Assembly: GCA_963667005.1 (NCBI GenBank)
Contig: OY762937.1
Coordinates: forward strand, 186,001 to 250,000
Length of the DNA: 64,000 nt
Source of the DNA: G963662605 sp963667005
GTDB lineage: Bacteria > Bacteroidota > Ignavibacteria > Ignavibacteriales > Ignavibacteriaceae
Reading direction: 5' to 3'
Part shown: in pieces, positions 53,562-62,067 of the stretch
Position numbering within the stretch: position 1 is the first letter of the stretch
How the letters are laid out: the number at the start of each line of letters is the position of its first letter
The notes under the pieces: model-generated
Databases searched by the model: none
Seen by the model: only the letters and a program-made list of their open reading frames with translations
Told to the model about the DNA's origin: nothing
Position numbers and translations under genes: made by a program

Positions 53562-54277
53562 ACATACCCCGTTACAAGTTTTTAAAATTAGAAATCCGAT
53601 TTATTAACATAAATTATGAATTATAATGATAGTAACAAAACATCGTCGATATAGACTTCTTTGTTCTTTAAATACAGAGATTTCAGAATATTCTATTATT
53701 AGCTATTGGGAAAATACTGTAAATGCGTCTAGAATTATAATCACTTACATACCACATTGCTGATTCGTTTATGCATATTTATATTCCGAATTTAGTTCAG
53801 ATGAAAGTATGGCAACTTGAATGTTTATCAACAAAAACTCTCTAGCCAGGATCAATTATATTATCTACAAAAGAAGAAGCTTCACAATTCAACTTCTGAA
53901 TTCATTAAGCTAATTTTATAAAATTCAGGGCATAAATGAACCTAATTTAAAAATTCCAATGCCTCTAAGCTACCTGAGAAAGATTATAGATGAAGCCCCA
54001 TTCTCAAACTAGGGTGGGTACTTTCAATATTTTGCTAATTGGCACATTCTCTCAGGGTTACTACAAGCATTCAAACACGATATTTTTTCATATAACTTCA
54101 TTTGCATCGTTCGCCCCGCTTCGGGGGCGGGTTTTCCGGGGGCTGCTCTCCACGGGTTGCCACCCGCGGTTATTCAAATTATGTCCTTTCAGGACAAAGA
54201 CAATGGGTTAGTGAATTTGCAAAATCCCCTGTTTTGCCACTTTTTGCCTGCTTGATTTTCAATTTTATATTTTTTTC
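53562..54277. other. Gene-free stretch with a GC-rich triple-hairpin repeat
   Basis: 53562-54100 is AT-rich with no convincing frame. 54112-54196 holds three consecutive hairpins: CGCCCCGCTTCGGGGGCG, CGGGTTGCCACCCG and TGTCCTTTCAGGACA. The last two are typical of dispersed intergenic repeats seen in many genomes. A 73-codon plus-strand frame across it (53990-54211) is not credible. Confidence 0.55.
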
Positions 54278-54306
54278 TTGACAAGCGTCTCTTTATGTCA
54301 TATATT
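54278..54306 (+). promoter_or_regulatory. Sigma-70-type promoter of the winged-helix operon
   Basis: TTGACA (54278-54283), a 17-bp spacer, TATATT (54301-54306): one base from consensus. The operator at 54307-54325 abuts the -10. Confidence 0.8.
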
Positions 54307-54325
54307 TACTTTGAAAAACAAAGTA
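54307..54325. promoter_or_regulatory. Operator TACTTTG(5)CAAAGTA
   Basis: Perfect 7-bp arms around AAAAA, directly downstream of the -10 element. The same arms with spacer ATTTT occur at 55250-55268. It is the likely binding site of the winged-helix regulator encoded at 54938-55234. Confidence 0.75.
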
Positions 54326-54344
54326 CTTTATGGAGTCGGTCAAA

Positions 54345-54941
54345 ATGGATGAAAATTTCGCTTTAGAAGAGCTTCAATTTATCAAGAAGGTAATTGAAGA
54401 GTCCAAACGCTCAATCGTGTATAACGGTATGGATTATATTATCTGGGGTGCGCTCGTAATAGTCGGTATGTTGATCACGTATGCTTTGGCTGTCACCGGA
54501 CTCCCGTTTAATTTTCTGTATGTCTGGCTTTTACTGATACCTGTCGGCTGGGGCTTTTCGTACTACAACCGGAAAAACTGTACCGGTAAGGCTCCTAAAA
54601 CTATAACGTCAAAAGCTATCGGAGCAGTCTGGCTTGGTGCCGGTATCTCTATGACTTTAATCGGATTCGGCGGTCCTGTCCTCGGACACATGCACGGCAT
54701 ATATATTTCTCCGGTGATTGCCATCATTTGCGGCGGCAGCTACTTTATAGCGGGAAGGATTCTTGATTCTAAACCGACAATGTATTTATCACTTGGCTGG
54801 TGGATCGGCGGTATCATCCTTTTTCTGGTTCACGATATTAATCAGATGCTTATCATGGCTGCCCTGATGTTGTTTTTTCAGACAATTCCCGGTATTATGG
54901 TTTTCAGAAAATACAAACGTGCGGAGAAAAACCAGAAGTGA
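54345..54941 (+). CDS. Integral membrane protein encoded with a winged-helix regulator
   Basis: About 198 residues with six predicted membrane segments (for example IIWGALVIVGMLITYALAV, YVWLLLIPVGWGFSYY, IGAVWLGAGISMTLIGFGG, LGWWIGGIILFLVHDI and MLIMAALMLFFQTIPGIMV) after a helical acidic N-terminus (ALEELQFIKKVIEESKRS). An in-frame ATG exists at 54330, but GGAG lies within that codon and its neighbour at good distance from ATG 54345, which is preferred. The stop overlaps the GTG start of the regulator gene (GTGA), showing translational coupling. The function is unknown; similar membrane-protein/winged-helix pairs occur in Bacteroidota and may sense membrane or drug stress (inference). Confidence 0.75.
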   Translation: MDENFALEELQFIKKVIEESKRSIVYNGMDYIIWGALVIVGMLITYALAVTGLPFNFLYVWLLLIPVGWGFSYYNRKNCTGKAPKTITSKAIGAVWLGAGISMTLIGFGGPVLGHMHGIYISPVIAIICGGSYFIAGRILDSKPTMYLSLGWWIGGIILFLVHDINQMLIMAALMLFFQTIPGIMVFRKYKRAEKNQK

Positions 54942-55234
54942 ACGAATTCGATTATCAACAGCTTGACGACATAATCCACTCCCGGATCCGGCTGGCTATT
55001 ATTTCAGTCCTCATTTCAGTCGAAGAAGCTGAGTTTAATTTTCTTAAAGAAAAAGTAAACACGACCGACGGAAATCTGAGTGTGCACATCCGCAAACTGG
55101 AGGAAGCTGAATATGTTTCTGTTAGAAAAGAGTTTGTGGATAGAAAACCGAAGACGGTCTATTCTCTTTCATCAAAAGGAAAGAAAGCTTTTGAAGCTTA
55201 TGTAGAGCGTCTTGAAAAAATGATAAAAAAATAA
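54938..55234 (+). CDS. Winged-helix transcriptional regulator (PF13601-like)
   Basis: 98 residues, a single ArsR/MarR-like winged-helix domain. DIIHSRIRLAIISVLIS begins the fold, NTTDGNLSVHIRKLEEAEYV is the recognition helix region, and VRKEFVDRKPKTVYSLSSKGKKAF forms the wing and final helix. It starts with GTG at 54938, overlapping the previous stop by four bases. It is probably a small-dimer repressor autoregulating its operon and the TPR/TonB-receptor genes through the repeated TACTTTG(5)CAAAGTA operators, since one lies at each promoter. The inducing signal is unknown. Confidence 0.85.
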   Translation: MNEFDYQQLDDIIHSRIRLAIISVLISVEEAEFNFLKEKVNTTDGNLSVHIRKLEEAEYVSVRKEFVDRKPKTVYSLSSKGKKAFEAYVERLEKMIKK

Positions 55235-55249
55235 AAAAATTTACCCATA

Positions 55250-55268
55250 TACTTTGATTTTCAAAGTA
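55250..55268. promoter_or_regulatory. Second operator TACTTTG(5)CAAAGTA
   Basis: Arms identical to 54307-54325, spacer ATTTT, and the following CTTTAT is conserved too. It lies 31 bp upstream of the TPR gene, overlapping a possible TATACT -10 at 55248-55253. Confidence 0.75.
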
Positions 55269-55298
55269 CTTTATTAACCTAATGTAAGGAGTCCTAAC

Positions 55299-56090
55299 AT
55301 GAACGCTATGAAAATAATCACCGCAGTCACCGTCCTCGTCATTCTGGGTGTATCAATCATCAAACCGCAATCGGCACCGGTGAACGACCTGCTGAAAGAA
55401 GGTAAAGCAATTGCACATCAGGCCGATGTTGTGTACAAGCAGGATCTTCTGTTAAAGTCCCGGACAATTTTCGAAAAAGCTCTTGCGGCCGACACAAGCA
55501 ATCCTTTAGCCCTGTACTATGTAACGTATACCGGTTACAAACTGCTCGAAATGAATTTGATGAACAGCGAAGCATTTGAAAAATATTATGGCGAAACGGA
55601 AAAATCCGGTTTACGCGTCTCTGCAATTAAAGGCATGGAATCGGAAGGTAAGGCTTTACTCGCTTCTATATATATGATTAAGATCGCGCGCAGTCCGATG
55701 TCGGCCATCTCGCTTACACCAACAATATTCGGCCTTCTGGACCAAGCTGAAAAAGCTAACGCGAACAATCCGAGAATAAACTATATCAGGGGTGTGATGA
55801 AATACAATATGCCTAAAATGTTCGGCGGCAGTTACACGGAGTCCGCGGATTTTTTAAGAAAATCCATTGCACTTTTTGAAAAGGATGAAACTGTCGACTC
55901 ATTGCAGCCATCGTGGGGTTATCTTGAATCTCTTGCATGGCTTGGACGCGCGTACGAGGAGCTCGAAATTTATGAGGCCGCAAAGTTCGCTTATCAAAAA
56001 TCCCTAACTGTTGAACCGGATTTCGCATGGGTCAAGTACAACCTGCTGCCGGCTTTGGAAAAAACAATAGAAAAAGAAAACAATCATTAA
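55299..56090 (+). CDS. Exported TPR-repeat protein
   Basis: 263 residues. Signal-like N-terminus (IITAVTVLVILGVSIIKPQSA), then helical hairpins typical of tetratricopeptide repeats: SRTIFEKALAADTSNPLALYYV near 57-78, a middle segment with NPRINYIRGVMKYNMPKMFGG, and SWGYLESLAWLGRAYEELEIYEAAKFAYQKSLTVEPDFAWV near the end. It probably works in the periplasm as a protein-binding scaffold. GGAG lies upstream of the ATG. It begins the second transcription unit controlled by the winged-helix operator and is followed 15 bp later by a TonB-dependent receptor, suggesting a shared role at the envelope. Confidence 0.8.
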   Translation: MNAMKIITAVTVLVILGVSIIKPQSAPVNDLLKEGKAIAHQADVVYKQDLLLKSRTIFEKALAADTSNPLALYYVTYTGYKLLEMNLMNSEAFEKYYGETEKSGLRVSAIKGMESEGKALLASIYMIKIARSPMSAISLTPTIFGLLDQAEKANANNPRINYIRGVMKYNMPKMFGGSYTESADFLRKSIALFEKDETVDSLQPSWGYLESLAWLGRAYEELEIYEAAKFAYQKSLTVEPDFAWVKYNLLPALEKTIEKENNH

Positions 56091-56105
56091 TCGGGAATTA
56101 ACACG

Positions 56106-58319
56106 ATGAAACGGAAGTATATAGTATTATATATAATAATTATTATGCTGAATGCAACAGTCGCATACTCACAGATCAAAACAACTGTTGAGGGTAAAGT
56201 GACGGATTCCGAAAACAGAGCGCTGCCTTATGCTACCGTGTTCATCGCGAACTCCGGCGACGGCACCATGACTGCCGAAGACGGGACATTCTCCTTTCCG
56301 ACAAAAAAGCAGGGTGAGGTCACCGTAACGACAAGTGTTGTTGGATATAAACCGGTGTCGCATAAAATCACGTTGACGGCGAAACAGAAAAATGCTGTTA
56401 ACTTCGTACTTGAAGATAATGCCGTAAATCTGAAAGAGGCGATTGTCACTGCAAGCTCATACGGTTCGGAAGCCGACAAGGGTGTCGTGATAACAAGAAT
56501 GGATGTGCTGACAACTCCGGGCGGCGCTGCTGATATTTATCAATCGTTGAAAACACTGCCGGGAATTACACAAGTATCCGAGAGTGCGGAACTGTATGTG
56601 CGCGGCGGCGATCCGCTCGAAACAATTACTGTCATTGATCAGGCAGTTGTTTATCATACAATGACATTTGAATCTGGTTACGGCGGTATGTTCTCCAATC
56701 TCAATCAGAGTGTAGTGCGCTCCATGTTCTTTACCAGTGGTGGGTTCTCTGCAAAGTACGGCAACGCTTTATCCGGCGTGCTTGACATTGAAACCAGAAA
56801 TATTCCCGGTAGAGAAACTTACAATGTCGCTCTTTCCATGGCAAACGCTTCCTTAACGGTTGATATGCCAATCATCGAAGATAAACTCGGCGGATATTTT
56901 GATATACGGCAAAGCTTCACGCGGCCGATCTTCTGGTTGAACGGCGGCAACGAACGCATCCCCTCATCCCCTGTTTCAAAAAGCGGCACAGGTGCTCTCA
57001 TATATTCGTATTCGCAGTCGGGAAAAATTAAATTGTTCGGTACGTATGCAGCGGATGACGAAGGTGTTAATGTTGAGCGAGCCGAGTATAACGGAACATT
57101 CAACGGCGATTCCAAAAACACTTTTGTGAATCTCCAGCACACGCTTCTATTATCTGACAGAATCGTCATGAAAAACAGTCTGTCATACAACCGTTACGGC
57201 AACACATGGATACTTGGCGTTCTGGATATTGATAGAGCCGACCACGTATATAATTTCCGAAATGATTTTGAGTACACACTTAGCGGCAGTGCAAAACTTC
57301 TTGCTGGTGCAGAATATGAAAACCGCAGAATCACCTATGAAGGAAGAATCCCCGGAGAAGATTATGATATTCGCCCCGGTGCATATTCAAAAGTCATTGA
57401 TGCCGCACTTCAGGCAAACCGCTGGGGTGTGTATTCGGAATATCAAATGCTCAATCCGTTGGGACTCGATCATGTTACATTCACCGGCGGTGTGCGTCAT
57501 GATGAATTTCCTGGATTAAAACAATCATGGACTGACCCACGGGCAAGTATCGGCTACAAACTTTCCGGTCAATCGGTTTTTTGTCTCGGCTGGGGTATCT
57601 TTCATCAGCTTCCCGACCCACGGCTGTATGCGCCGGTTGACGGCAATCCAGACCTTGGACCAATGCGAGCCGAGCATTATATCGCCTCATATGAACTTGA
57701 CCTGGGTGAGCAGAATTCATTTCGCGTGGAAATGTATCATAAGGATTATAAAAATCTGCCGCTTGAAAGCGATATTACAAATTATGATAATTCGGGTCAC
57801 GGTTTTGCAAACGGCGTTGATGTGATTCTCAAAGGATCACCATCTCCTGACTTAACAGGATGGATCTCTTACGGGTATATCAATACCAAGCGTAAATGGA
57901 TGGATTACGATTCTTATACAAACAGCGATTATGATATTACGCATAATCTTTCTCTTGTTGTAAAATATAATGTTGCCGAACAATGGCAGGTTGGAATCAA
58001 CGCAAAATTTGCGACGGGAAAACCATATACTCCGGTGCTGTCATCGACCTTCAACACGACACGAAATGTATATGAACCTGATTACGGCACAACAAACACA
58101 GCAAGATTCCCTAATTACAAACGGGTTGATCTAAGGTTGACATACTTCGGACAGTTATTTGATAAATACTCGCTTGTCGCCTATATGGAGGGATTGAACA
58201 TTCTGAACTTCACCAATATTTTCGGATACTCGTATACTCCCGATTACTCATCGCGTAAAGATATACTAAGTTACTTTGGAAGAAGAATGATTGTTATAGG
58301 GTGTTCGATCAGCATATAA
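56106..58319 (+). CDS. TonB-dependent outer-membrane receptor
   Basis: 737 residues. Signal peptide (YIVLYIIIIMLNATVAYSQ). A carboxypeptidase-like regulatory domain (about 27-105, with VEGKVTDSENRALPYATVFI and GTFSFPTKKQGEVTV) is followed by a plug domain (about 120-235, with IYQSLKTLPGITQVSE, LYVRGGDP and KYGNALSGVLDIETRN). The rest is a beta-barrel with many aromatic strands, ending RRMIVIGCSISI. No SusD-type partner follows. It imports a ligand, with energy from TonB/ExbBD, across the outer membrane; metal-chelates, vitamins or peptides are all possible. The co-transcribed TPR gene and the upstream winged-helix operator suggest induction by a specific signal. A stable hairpin lies downstream at 58352-58388. 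Confidence 0.9.
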   Translation: MKRKYIVLYIIIIMLNATVAYSQIKTTVEGKVTDSENRALPYATVFIANSGDGTMTAEDGTFSFPTKKQGEVTVTTSVVGYKPVSHKITLTAKQKNAVNFVLEDNAVNLKEAIVTASSYGSEADKGVVITRMDVLTTPGGAADIYQSLKTLPGITQVSESAELYVRGGDPLETITVIDQAVVYHTMTFESGYGGMFSNLNQSVVRSMFFTSGGFSAKYGNALSGVLDIETRNIPGRETYNVALSMANASLTVDMPIIEDKLGGYFDIRQSFTRPIFWLNGGNERIPSSPVSKSGTGALIYSYSQSGKIKLFGTYAADDEGVNVERAEYNGTFNGDSKNTFVNLQHTLLLSDRIVMKNSLSYNRYGNTWILGVLDIDRADHVYNFRNDFEYTLSGSAKLLAGAEYENRRITYEGRIPGEDYDIRPGAYSKVIDAALQANRWGVYSEYQMLNPLGLDHVTFTGGVRHDEFPGLKQSWTDPRASIGYKLSGQSVFCLGWGIFHQLPDPRLYAPVDGNPDLGPMRAEHYIASYELDLGEQNSFRVEMYHKDYKNLPLESDITNYDNSGHGFANGVDVILKGSPSPDLTGWISYGYINTKRKWMDYDSYTNSDYDITHNLSLVVKYNVAEQWQVGINAKFATGKPYTPVLSSTFNTTRNVYEPDYGTTNTARFPNYKRVDLRLTYFGQLFDKYSLVAYMEGLNILNFTNIFGYSYTPDYSSRKDILSYFGRRMIVIGCSISI

Positions 58320-58351
58320 ACGAATCAAGGTAGAATTCCAATGTATTAACT

Positions 58352-58388
58352 CCGTATTGTCTGTGGGTTTTCTCCCACGGCAATACGG
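58352..58388 (+). terminator. Hairpin after the TonB receptor gene (possible terminator)
   Basis: CCGTATTG (58352-58359) pairs with CAATACGG (58381-58388), with an inner GTGGG/CCCAC stem. No clear T-tract follows, so termination is uncertain. Confidence 0.45.
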
Positions 58389-58525
58389 ATATACTTCTTA
58401 AAAGAAATCCGATAAAACCACCATAAAACATGAGAAAATCTTTTCGAGAGCGCTTTTGCATGCAAAAAATCCTTATATTGTGTATGATGTAAGACATAGA
58501 TGTTTAACATATAATCGGATTTCCC

Positions 58526-60139
58526 ATGCCCGAAAAGCTCTCTGATAAGCCCCGTAACTCTCACCTCGCGTTGGTATTCTATATTGCCATTCTCATTCTG
58601 TTCTTTTCCAAAAACACATATACACAGACAGCGAATGAGACTCCAAATGTACTCTTTATCGCGGTTGACGACCTTAAGCCGATACTTGGCTGTTACGGTG
58701 ACGCACTTATTAAAACCCCCAATATTGACGCGCTTGCAAAACGAGGGACAGTATTCCTTGCAAATTACTGTCAGCAGGCTGTCAGCGGACCGACGCGTGC
58801 AAGCCTTCTTACAGGAAAAAGGCCGGATTATACACGCATCTACAATATGAAAACAAAGATGCGTGATATGAATCCCGACATTCTTACACTTCCGCAATAC
58901 TTCAGAAGTCAGGGATACACCACAACCGGGGTCGGTAAAATCTATGACCCAAGGTGTGTTGATGAGTACCTTGATGAACCATCATGGAGCGAGCCGTTTA
59001 CGCGCAAGCCGGAAAAAAAATATTTTTCCCGGGTCACCGGCGAACCTGCATTTAGTTATTACCAGCAAGCGGAGTTAAAAGAAAAAGCATTGAAAGGCCG
59101 TGAAGAATCCGGAGGTGAAGAAGGCGCATTAAAAGCCGGACCTTCAGTTGAATGCGCCGATGTACCGGATGACGCCTACCTTGACGGAGCAACTGCAAAG
59201 AAAGCGAAAGAATTATTGCAACAGCTTGCCGAACGAAAGAAACCATTCTTCCTCGCAGTCGGTATTCATAATCCACACCTGCCGTTTGTCGCGCCGAAAA
59301 AATACTGGGATATGTATCAACGTGATGAAATGCCGGTTGCAAAGTTTCAGGAACACGCGGCAAATAGTCCGGAGTTCGCCTATACTTCTTCACCTGAACT
59401 GAGAAATTATACGGACATTCCCCCGCTCGTAACATTTTCGGATCAGAAAAATTCTATTCACCTTCCTGTTGAAAAGCAAAAAGAGTTGGTTCATGGATAC
59501 TACGCTGCAGTATCATATGCAGACGCGCAAATCGGTGTTGTACTTAAAGCGCTTGACTCATTAGGATTGACAGGCAACACGATTATCGTTTTATGGGGCG
59601 ACCACGGCTGGCATCTCGGAGATCACGACCTCTGGTGTAAGCATACCGATTTTGAACAGGCGACACATGCACCGTTAATAATTTCGTCACCGGGAATACT
59701 TCCGTCACGCAGCGCATCACAAACTGAGTTCGTGGATATTTTCCCGACTCTATGCGAACTTTCCGGTCTTCAAATACCACCCAACAGAGACGGTGTAAGC
59801 CTTGTGCCGTTAATGAAAGATCCATCAAAAGAAGTTAAGCAATATTCGGTAAGCCAATACTGGCGTAAAAATAACAAAAAAGAAATTGAGGGATATTCAA
59901 TCCGTACGAAGCGGTATCGCTATACGGAGTGGCTCGTAGACTTTAAGGATAAACACGAGTACAGTGAAAGTAAAATTGCCGGCAAAGAATTGTATGATTA
60001 CGAGAAAGATCCGCTTGAGACAGTCAGCCGGATAGGTGATCCCGCTTATCGTCAGGCTGAAGCTGAGATGAAAAAACTGCTCATGGAATATTTTGATTCT
60101 CAAAAGGATAATCTGGGTGGTCCCGAAAGAACCAAATAA
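58526..60139 (+). CDS. Serine-type sulfatase (iduronate-2-sulfatase-like)
   Basis: 537 residues. Hydrophobic signal or anchor (LALVFYIAILILFFS), then the alkaline-phosphatase-fold sulfatase domain: NVLFIAVDDLKPILGCYGD for metal binding, PNIDALAKRG, and the active-site signature SGPTRASLLTG. There Ser87 takes the place of cysteine, so it must be oxidised to formylglycine by an anaerobic-type maturase. Later metal and substrate residues include VGIHNPHLPF, LWGDHGWHLGDHDLWCKH and a C-terminal LYDYEKDPLE. It desulfates a sulfated glycan in the periplasm or outside the cell. The maturase gene follows 19 bp later. It does not closely match the choline or arylsulfatase subtypes; the glycan is unknown. 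Confidence 0.9.
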   Translation: MPEKLSDKPRNSHLALVFYIAILILFFSKNTYTQTANETPNVLFIAVDDLKPILGCYGDALIKTPNIDALAKRGTVFLANYCQQAVSGPTRASLLTGKRPDYTRIYNMKTKMRDMNPDILTLPQYFRSQGYTTTGVGKIYDPRCVDEYLDEPSWSEPFTRKPEKKYFSRVTGEPAFSYYQQAELKEKALKGREESGGEEGALKAGPSVECADVPDDAYLDGATAKKAKELLQQLAERKKPFFLAVGIHNPHLPFVAPKKYWDMYQRDEMPVAKFQEHAANSPEFAYTSSPELRNYTDIPPLVTFSDQKNSIHLPVEKQKELVHGYYAAVSYADAQIGVVLKALDSLGLTGNTIIVLWGDHGWHLGDHDLWCKHTDFEQATHAPLIISSPGILPSRSASQTEFVDIFPTLCELSGLQIPPNRDGVSLVPLMKDPSKEVKQYSVSQYWRKNNKKEIEGYSIRTKRYRYTEWLVDFKDKHEYSESKIAGKELYDYEKDPLETVSRIGDPAYRQAEAEMKKLLMEYFDSQKDNLGGPERTK

Positions 60140-60158
60140 ACCTGAAACCTGAACGACT

Positions 60159-61319
60159 ATGCAGCCACAAAAGATATTATCAACATTGCTGATAAAGCCC
60201 GCCGGACCGGACTGCAATCTTGACTGCACGTACTGTTTTTATCTGGATAAAGCAGGACTGTTTCCGGAAACATCAACACACCGGATGTCCGATGCGGTTT
60301 TGGATGAACTCATCTGCAAAGCATTTGACGGGAATGCCGGTCATATGTCGTTTGTCTGGCAAGGTGGCGAACCGACACTCGCGGGACTGCCGTTCTTTCA
60401 AAAGGCGGTCGAGTTACAAATCAAGTACGGGGCAGGAAAATCCGTAAGCAACGCTTTACAAACAAACGGCTTATTGTTGAACAGCGATTGGCATCAGTTC
60501 CTGCGTGAGTACAACTTCATTGTCGGTATTTCAATAGACGGTCCGCAGCACATTCACGACTATTATCGCAAAGCAAAAGGCGGACAACCAACCTGGCAGC
60601 ATGTGCATACGACAGCCGGAGAAATGTTAAGCGCCGGAATTCCGGTCAACGCACTTACCGTGGTTACCGACTACTCAGCTCAATTTCCGGAAGAAATATA
60701 TAACTATCATAAAAGCCTCGGGCTTTCGTACATGCAATTCATACCATGCGTTGAAGAGGACAAATCGCATCCGGGCATGGCGGCACCATTCTCCGTTTCA
60801 GCCGAAGCTTACGGCGAATTTCTTATTAGACTTTTTGACTGCTGGTATCCGGATATCAAAGACGGAATAGCTACGACATCAATCCGATTTTTTGATGCGT
60901 TGTTTCATAAGTATGTAAACCTTGCAGCGCCGGACTGCACCTTAGAAAAACAGTGTGGCGTGTATTTATTGGTTGAGCATACCGGGGATGTTTACTCATG
61001 TGATTTTTTTGTGGAAGACGTGTGGAAGTTAGGCAATGTTACCGAAAATAATTTGCCCGATTTGTTAAACAGCAGCAAGCAGTTTGAATTCGGCAAGTTG
61101 AAATCTGCAATGCCCGCCGAATGTTTTTCTTGCAAATGGCTCGCGTACTGCCGAGGCGGATGCACCAAAGACCGTGTACGAGATGCACGCGACCGCGGTT
61201 CGAATCATTTCTGCCGCTCCTTTAAAATGTTTTTCGAGCATGCGCATGATAAATACCGCTGGCTCGCAGCTGAATGGCGACGCGAACAAATGAATGCTCC
61301 CGATTTAATAAACGAATGA
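60159..61319 (+). CDS. Anaerobic sulfatase-maturating radical SAM enzyme
   Basis: 386 residues. The radical-SAM cluster motif CNLDCTYC (C19, C23, C26) is followed by FYLDKAGLF. FVWQGGEPTLAGLPFF is the usual maturase GGEP region. The C-terminal SPASM/twitch cysteines appear in CTLEKQCGVYLLVEHTGDVYSCDFF and AECFSCKWLAYCRGGC. Cytoplasmic; it converts the active-site Ser or Cys of sulfatases into formylglycine before export. Its place 19 bp after a Ser-type sulfatase is the textbook arrangement. It carries no signal peptide, as expected. Confidence 0.95.
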   Translation: MQPQKILSTLLIKPAGPDCNLDCTYCFYLDKAGLFPETSTHRMSDAVLDELICKAFDGNAGHMSFVWQGGEPTLAGLPFFQKAVELQIKYGAGKSVSNALQTNGLLLNSDWHQFLREYNFIVGISIDGPQHIHDYYRKAKGGQPTWQHVHTTAGEMLSAGIPVNALTVVTDYSAQFPEEIYNYHKSLGLSYMQFIPCVEEDKSHPGMAAPFSVSAEAYGEFLIRLFDCWYPDIKDGIATTSIRFFDALFHKYVNLAAPDCTLEKQCGVYLLVEHTGDVYSCDFFVEDVWKLGNVTENNLPDLLNSSKQFEFGKLKSAMPAECFSCKWLAYCRGGCTKDRVRDARDRGSNHFCRSFKMFFEHAHDKYRWLAAEWRREQMNAPDLINE

Positions 61320-61364
61320 CAGTTGCGAAATGTTAGTCTGGAATACAAGCAGTGTAGAATTGTA

Positions 61365-61385
61365 GGGCGACTTTCAAAGTCGCCC
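61365..61385. repeat. Perfect 21-bp palindrome GGGCGACTTT(C)AAAGTCGCCC
   Basis: Ten-base perfect arms around one C, 45 bp past the maturase stop. No T-tract on either side. Palindromes of this AGTCGCC type occur as dispersed intergenic repeats in many genomes; it may still cap the sulfatase/maturase transcript. Confidence 0.6.
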
Positions 61386-61501
61386 AAATTGCAAAACGAC
61401 AGCGGGGAATGTTGCACGTCGGTATAAAATTCTCGCACTCTAATTTTACCAGGCAGTGTTGCCGTATTGATCACTCAACATTCACAACTAAAAATTCCTC
61501 G

Positions 61502-62050
61502 TTAAAATACACTTTCGAGGCAGAAGCAAGTCAGCTCCGCGACGGTATCCCACTCTTCACAGGTTTTGCCGTTTTTGCAGCGGGAACAAAGCTGTTGCAA
61601 ATCCGCGACGGATACATCGAGCGTACCCGTGCGCTCATGGAGTTCAAATAATTCCTTAATGTATTTACCTGCAACAATACGATGAAGATTATCTTTTTTC
61701 TTCAGTCCCAGCCATTCAAACACACCTTTATTGCCGCGGGATATGTTGCAAGTGCGGCATGACCATACAACGTTGTCCGCCGAGTCCGAGCCTCCACGGG
61801 ATTTCGGAATAAGATGATCAATCTGTAAGTTTTCAGTTGATGCGCAAAAGACGCATTCTTTCGGAAATTCATACTCCCGCTGCCACTCCCTCACCGTATC
61901 GGACATGGTTTTCTTTCCGCTTTTGAATTCCTTCAACGTATTGATAATGAAGCCGTAATTCAACTGACCGTTAAATACGGTGCGCGAAATGAGCTTGGCA
62001 TATTCATAGAACAGTTCTTCGCGCATGGTCTTAACATATTTAGGTGGCAT
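61502..62050 (-). CDS. HNH endonuclease-family protein
   Basis: 182 residues. A helical N-terminal part is followed by an HNH/zinc-binding domain: ECVFC (C66, C69), LQIDHLIPKSRGGSDSADN with D78-H79, and VVWSCRTCN (C98, C101). The C-terminal tail has CSRCKNGKTC and two later cysteines. It has the layout of small stand-alone HNH proteins that may nick or cut DNA, often linked to mobile DNA or defence; none of those neighbours is visible here. It lies 17 bp downstream of the secreted protein gene in the same direction. No good ribosome site is seen; ATG at 62026 is an alternative. Confidence 0.8.
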   Translation of the reverse strand: MPPKYVKTMREELFYEYAKLISRTVFNGQLNYGFIINTLKEFKSGKKTMSDTVREWQREYEFPKECVFCASTENLQIDHLIPKSRGGSDSADNVVWSCRTCNISRGNKGVFEWLGLKKKDNLHRIVAGKYIKELFELHERTGTLDVSVADLQQLCSRCKNGKTCEEWDTVAELTCFCLESVF

Positions 62051-62067
62051 ATATTATCTGCTTAATT

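Noticed and set aside
53990..54211. 73-codon plus-strand frame
   Set aside because: Runs through GC-rich hairpin repeats with no ribosome site or recognisable domain.
58346..58897. 183-codon minus-strand frame
   Set aside because: Covers a hairpin gap and the sulfatase start including its active-site motif; composition is not protein-like.
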